NCBI RefSeq assembly: GCF_900099775.1
Contig: NZ_FMTM01000007.1
Coordinates: 186,001 to 250,000, forward strand
Length of the DNA: 64,000 bases
From: Rhizobium mongolense subsp. loessense
GTDB lineage: Bacteria; Pseudomonadota; Alphaproteobacteria; Rhizobiales; Rhizobiaceae
Reading direction: 5' to 3'
Shown: positions 62,692 through 64,000 of the stretch, piece by piece
Layout: every line of letters starts with the position of its first letter
How positions within the stretch are numbered: position 1 is the first letter of the stretch
Program-made: the position numbers and the translations under genes
Notes under the pieces: generated by a model
Database searches by the model: none
Told to the model about the DNA's origin: nothing
What the model saw: only the letters and a program-made list of their open reading frames with translations

Positions 62692-64000
62692 TCAGGCAGC
62701 GGTTATCTGGCGCGGCATCGCGTCCAGGGCACGGCGTGCTTCAAGCATTTCGGTGATCCTGTCTGCCGGCACCGGCTTGCTGAAAAAATAACCCTGCAGG
62801 CAATCGCAACCGAAGAGACGAACGGCGAGCGCCTGCTCTTCCGTCTCGATACCCTCGGCCGTCACCGGAATATCCAGTGAGCGGGCAAGCGCGACGGTTG
62901 CCTGCAACATCTCGCGCTGGCTGTCGCTTTCGGTCACGCCCTCGACCAGCGAACGGTCGATCTTGATGCGGTCGAAACCGAATTGGCGGAGATAGCCGAT
63001 CGACGAAAAACCCGAGCCGAAGTCATCAAGCGCGATCTTGACGCCGAGCGTCTTCAGCCGCTCGATCGATTGCCGGGTGCGCTGCGGATTCTGGATCATG
63101 TATCCTTCGGTGATCTCCAGTGTGACGCGCTCCGCCTCGATCTCCGTCTGTTTCAGGACATAGCGAACATAGTCGGTAAAGGCCGGATTCCGGAACTGGC
63201 CGGGGGAAACGTTTACGGCAACGCGCAGCTCCGGCCATTGCTTGGCGGTCTCGCAGGCCTTGCGCAGCACAAAGAGACCGAGCGCCTCGATAAGCCCGCT
63301 GGTTTCGGCGATCGGAATGAATACATCCGGCGAGACGGGTCCGTGGCCGGGACGATTCCACCGCACCAGCGCTTCAACGCCATTCATCTCGTGTGTAGAG
63401 GCATCGATCAGCGGCTGATAGGCAAGCGTCAGATCGCCGCTTTCGATCGCAACGCGCAGATCGAGTTCAAGCGCATTGCGCTCCTCGCGGTCGGCATCCA
63501 TCGCGGGATCGTAAAGCGTCATGCGGGCCCGGCCCGCTTCCTTGGCCTTGTACATCGCAAGATCGGCGCGGCGGACCAATTCTTCGCGGCTGATCGCCCC
63601 GCCAGCAGCCATCGCGATGCCAATGCTGGCGCCGATGACGACGACGCGCCGGCCGATCTCCAGCGGCTCCGCCAGGAAATCCAGAATCTGTTCCGAAAGC
63701 TGCAGTGCATCGGCGTTGCCACCTTCAGACAGGAAAGCAATCGCGAATTCGTCGCCACCAATGCGCGCCAGAACCGCGCCGTTAGGGATCAGCACCTTGA
63801 GCCCGGCCGCGACCGCCCGGATCAACTGATCACCGGTGCCATGCCCGTAGCTATCATTGACTTCCTTGAAACCGTCGAGGTCGAGATAGAGAAGCAGTAC
63901 GTTCTTACCGGTCTGCTTCGCCTTGGCAACGACGTCGTCGACAGCAATCCCCAGGCCTTCACGGTTCGACAGCCCGCTGAGGCGATCGCGGAGCGCATCC
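62692..64000 (-). CDS. GGDEF/EAL cyclic di-GMP protein (5' end outside window)
   Basis: The reading frame stays open to base 64000, so the N-terminus lies outside; at least 435 codons are seen. The GGDEF domain has an intact RIGGDEFAIAF signature, preceded by LDLDGFKEVNDSYGH. The EAL domain has GVEALVRWNRP, DDFGSGFSSIGYL, KIDRSLV and EGIET. Both activities may be present: synthesis and degradation of cyclic di-GMP. Its sensor part is outside the window. It is convergent with trhO, with only two bases between stops. Confidence 0.93.
   Translation of the reverse strand, partial: DALRDRLSGLSNREGLGIAVDDVVAKAKQTGKNVLLLYLDLDGFKEVNDSYGHGTGDQLIRAVAAGLKVLIPNGAVLARIGGDEFAIAFLSEGGNADALQLSEQILDFLAEPLEIGRRVVVIGASIGIAMAAGGAISREELVRRADLAMYKAKEAGRARMTLYDPAMDADREERNALELDLRVAIESGDLTLAYQPLIDASTHEMNGVEALVRWNRPGHGPVSPDVFIPIAETSGLIEALGLFVLRKACETAKQWPELRVAVNVSPGQFRNPAFTDYVRYVLKQTEIEAERVTLEITEGYMIQNPQRTRQSIERLKTLGVKIALDDFGSGFSSIGYLRQFGFDRIKIDRSLVEGVTESDSQREMLQATVALARSLDIPVTAEGIETEEQALAVRLFGCDCLQGYFFSKPVPADRITEMLEARRALDAMPRQITAA

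Noticed and set aside
1..64000. tRNA, rRNA, insertion sequences, phage genes or integration sites
   Set aside because: None was recognised; gene content and spacing are continuous chromosomal housekeeping and accessory genes.

Overview
The window is high-GC chromosomal DNA from an alphaproteobacterium, most likely a Rhizobiaceae member (Rhizobium or a close relative). The evidence is the gene content: a glgP-glgB-glgC-glgA-pgm-glgX glycogen operon, a soxBDAG sarcosine oxidase operon, a three-gene proton-translocating transhydrogenase preceded by an aa3-oxidase subunit IV, an HWE-type histidine kinase and a TRAP transporter. No tRNA, rRNA, insertion sequence, phage gene or CRISPR array was seen. 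The genes are tightly packed, with many 4-nt stop/start overlaps and several supported TTG or GTG starts.

Layout. 1-4183: end of a DUF2126 gene, a fused ATP-grasp/alpha-E protein and a transglutaminase, a predicted peptide-ligation/cleavage module. 4557-5750: orphan TadG-like von Willebrand protein with a strong terminator. 6020-17051: glycogen operon. 17141-17629: MaoC-like hydratase. 17810-22962 (minus): soxBDAG. 23208-26355: secreted FecR-domain protein convergent with a CHASE2 adenylate cyclase. 26534-28299: small-gene island with two S21 paralogues, a cold-shock protein and two small uncharacterised proteins. 28438-32818: TPR lipoprotein, FAD oxidoreductase, HWE histidine kinase and DUF992 protein. 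32916-36190 (minus): pntB, pntAB, pntAA and the oxidase subunit IV. 36309-39500 (minus): FeeM-like N-acyl synthase and a GGDEF/EAL protein with a degenerate GGDEF site. 39821-43128: TRAP transporter with the binding protein convergent to the permeases. 43424-50471: PuuD-like amidase, acetyltransferase, 2-hydroxyacid dehydrogenase with LacI regulator, MarR regulator divergent from a creatininase-family gene, and a CobW GTPase joined to a WD40 protein. 50525-56659: serine hydrolase, epimerase, acetyltransferase, ornithine/lysine decarboxylase with a long structured leader, LysR regulator and DUF1007 protein. 56653-64000: NicO metal exporter, small membrane protein, acetyltransferase, DUF533 protein, KDPG aldolase, CYTH/CHAD pair, TrhO-type rhodanese and a GGDEF/EAL protein cut by the window end.

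Themes. Glycogen synthesis and breakdown form one transcription unit. Metal handling appears twice (CobW/WD40 and DUF1007/NicO). Nucleotide second messengers recur (CHASE2 cyclase and two EAL proteins). The least described units are the ATP-grasp/alpha-E/transglutaminase cluster, the FecR/CHASE2 cyclase pair, the S21/cold-shock island, and the FeeM-like synthase beside the EAL protein. All functions are inferred from sequence motifs and family knowledge; no database search was run.
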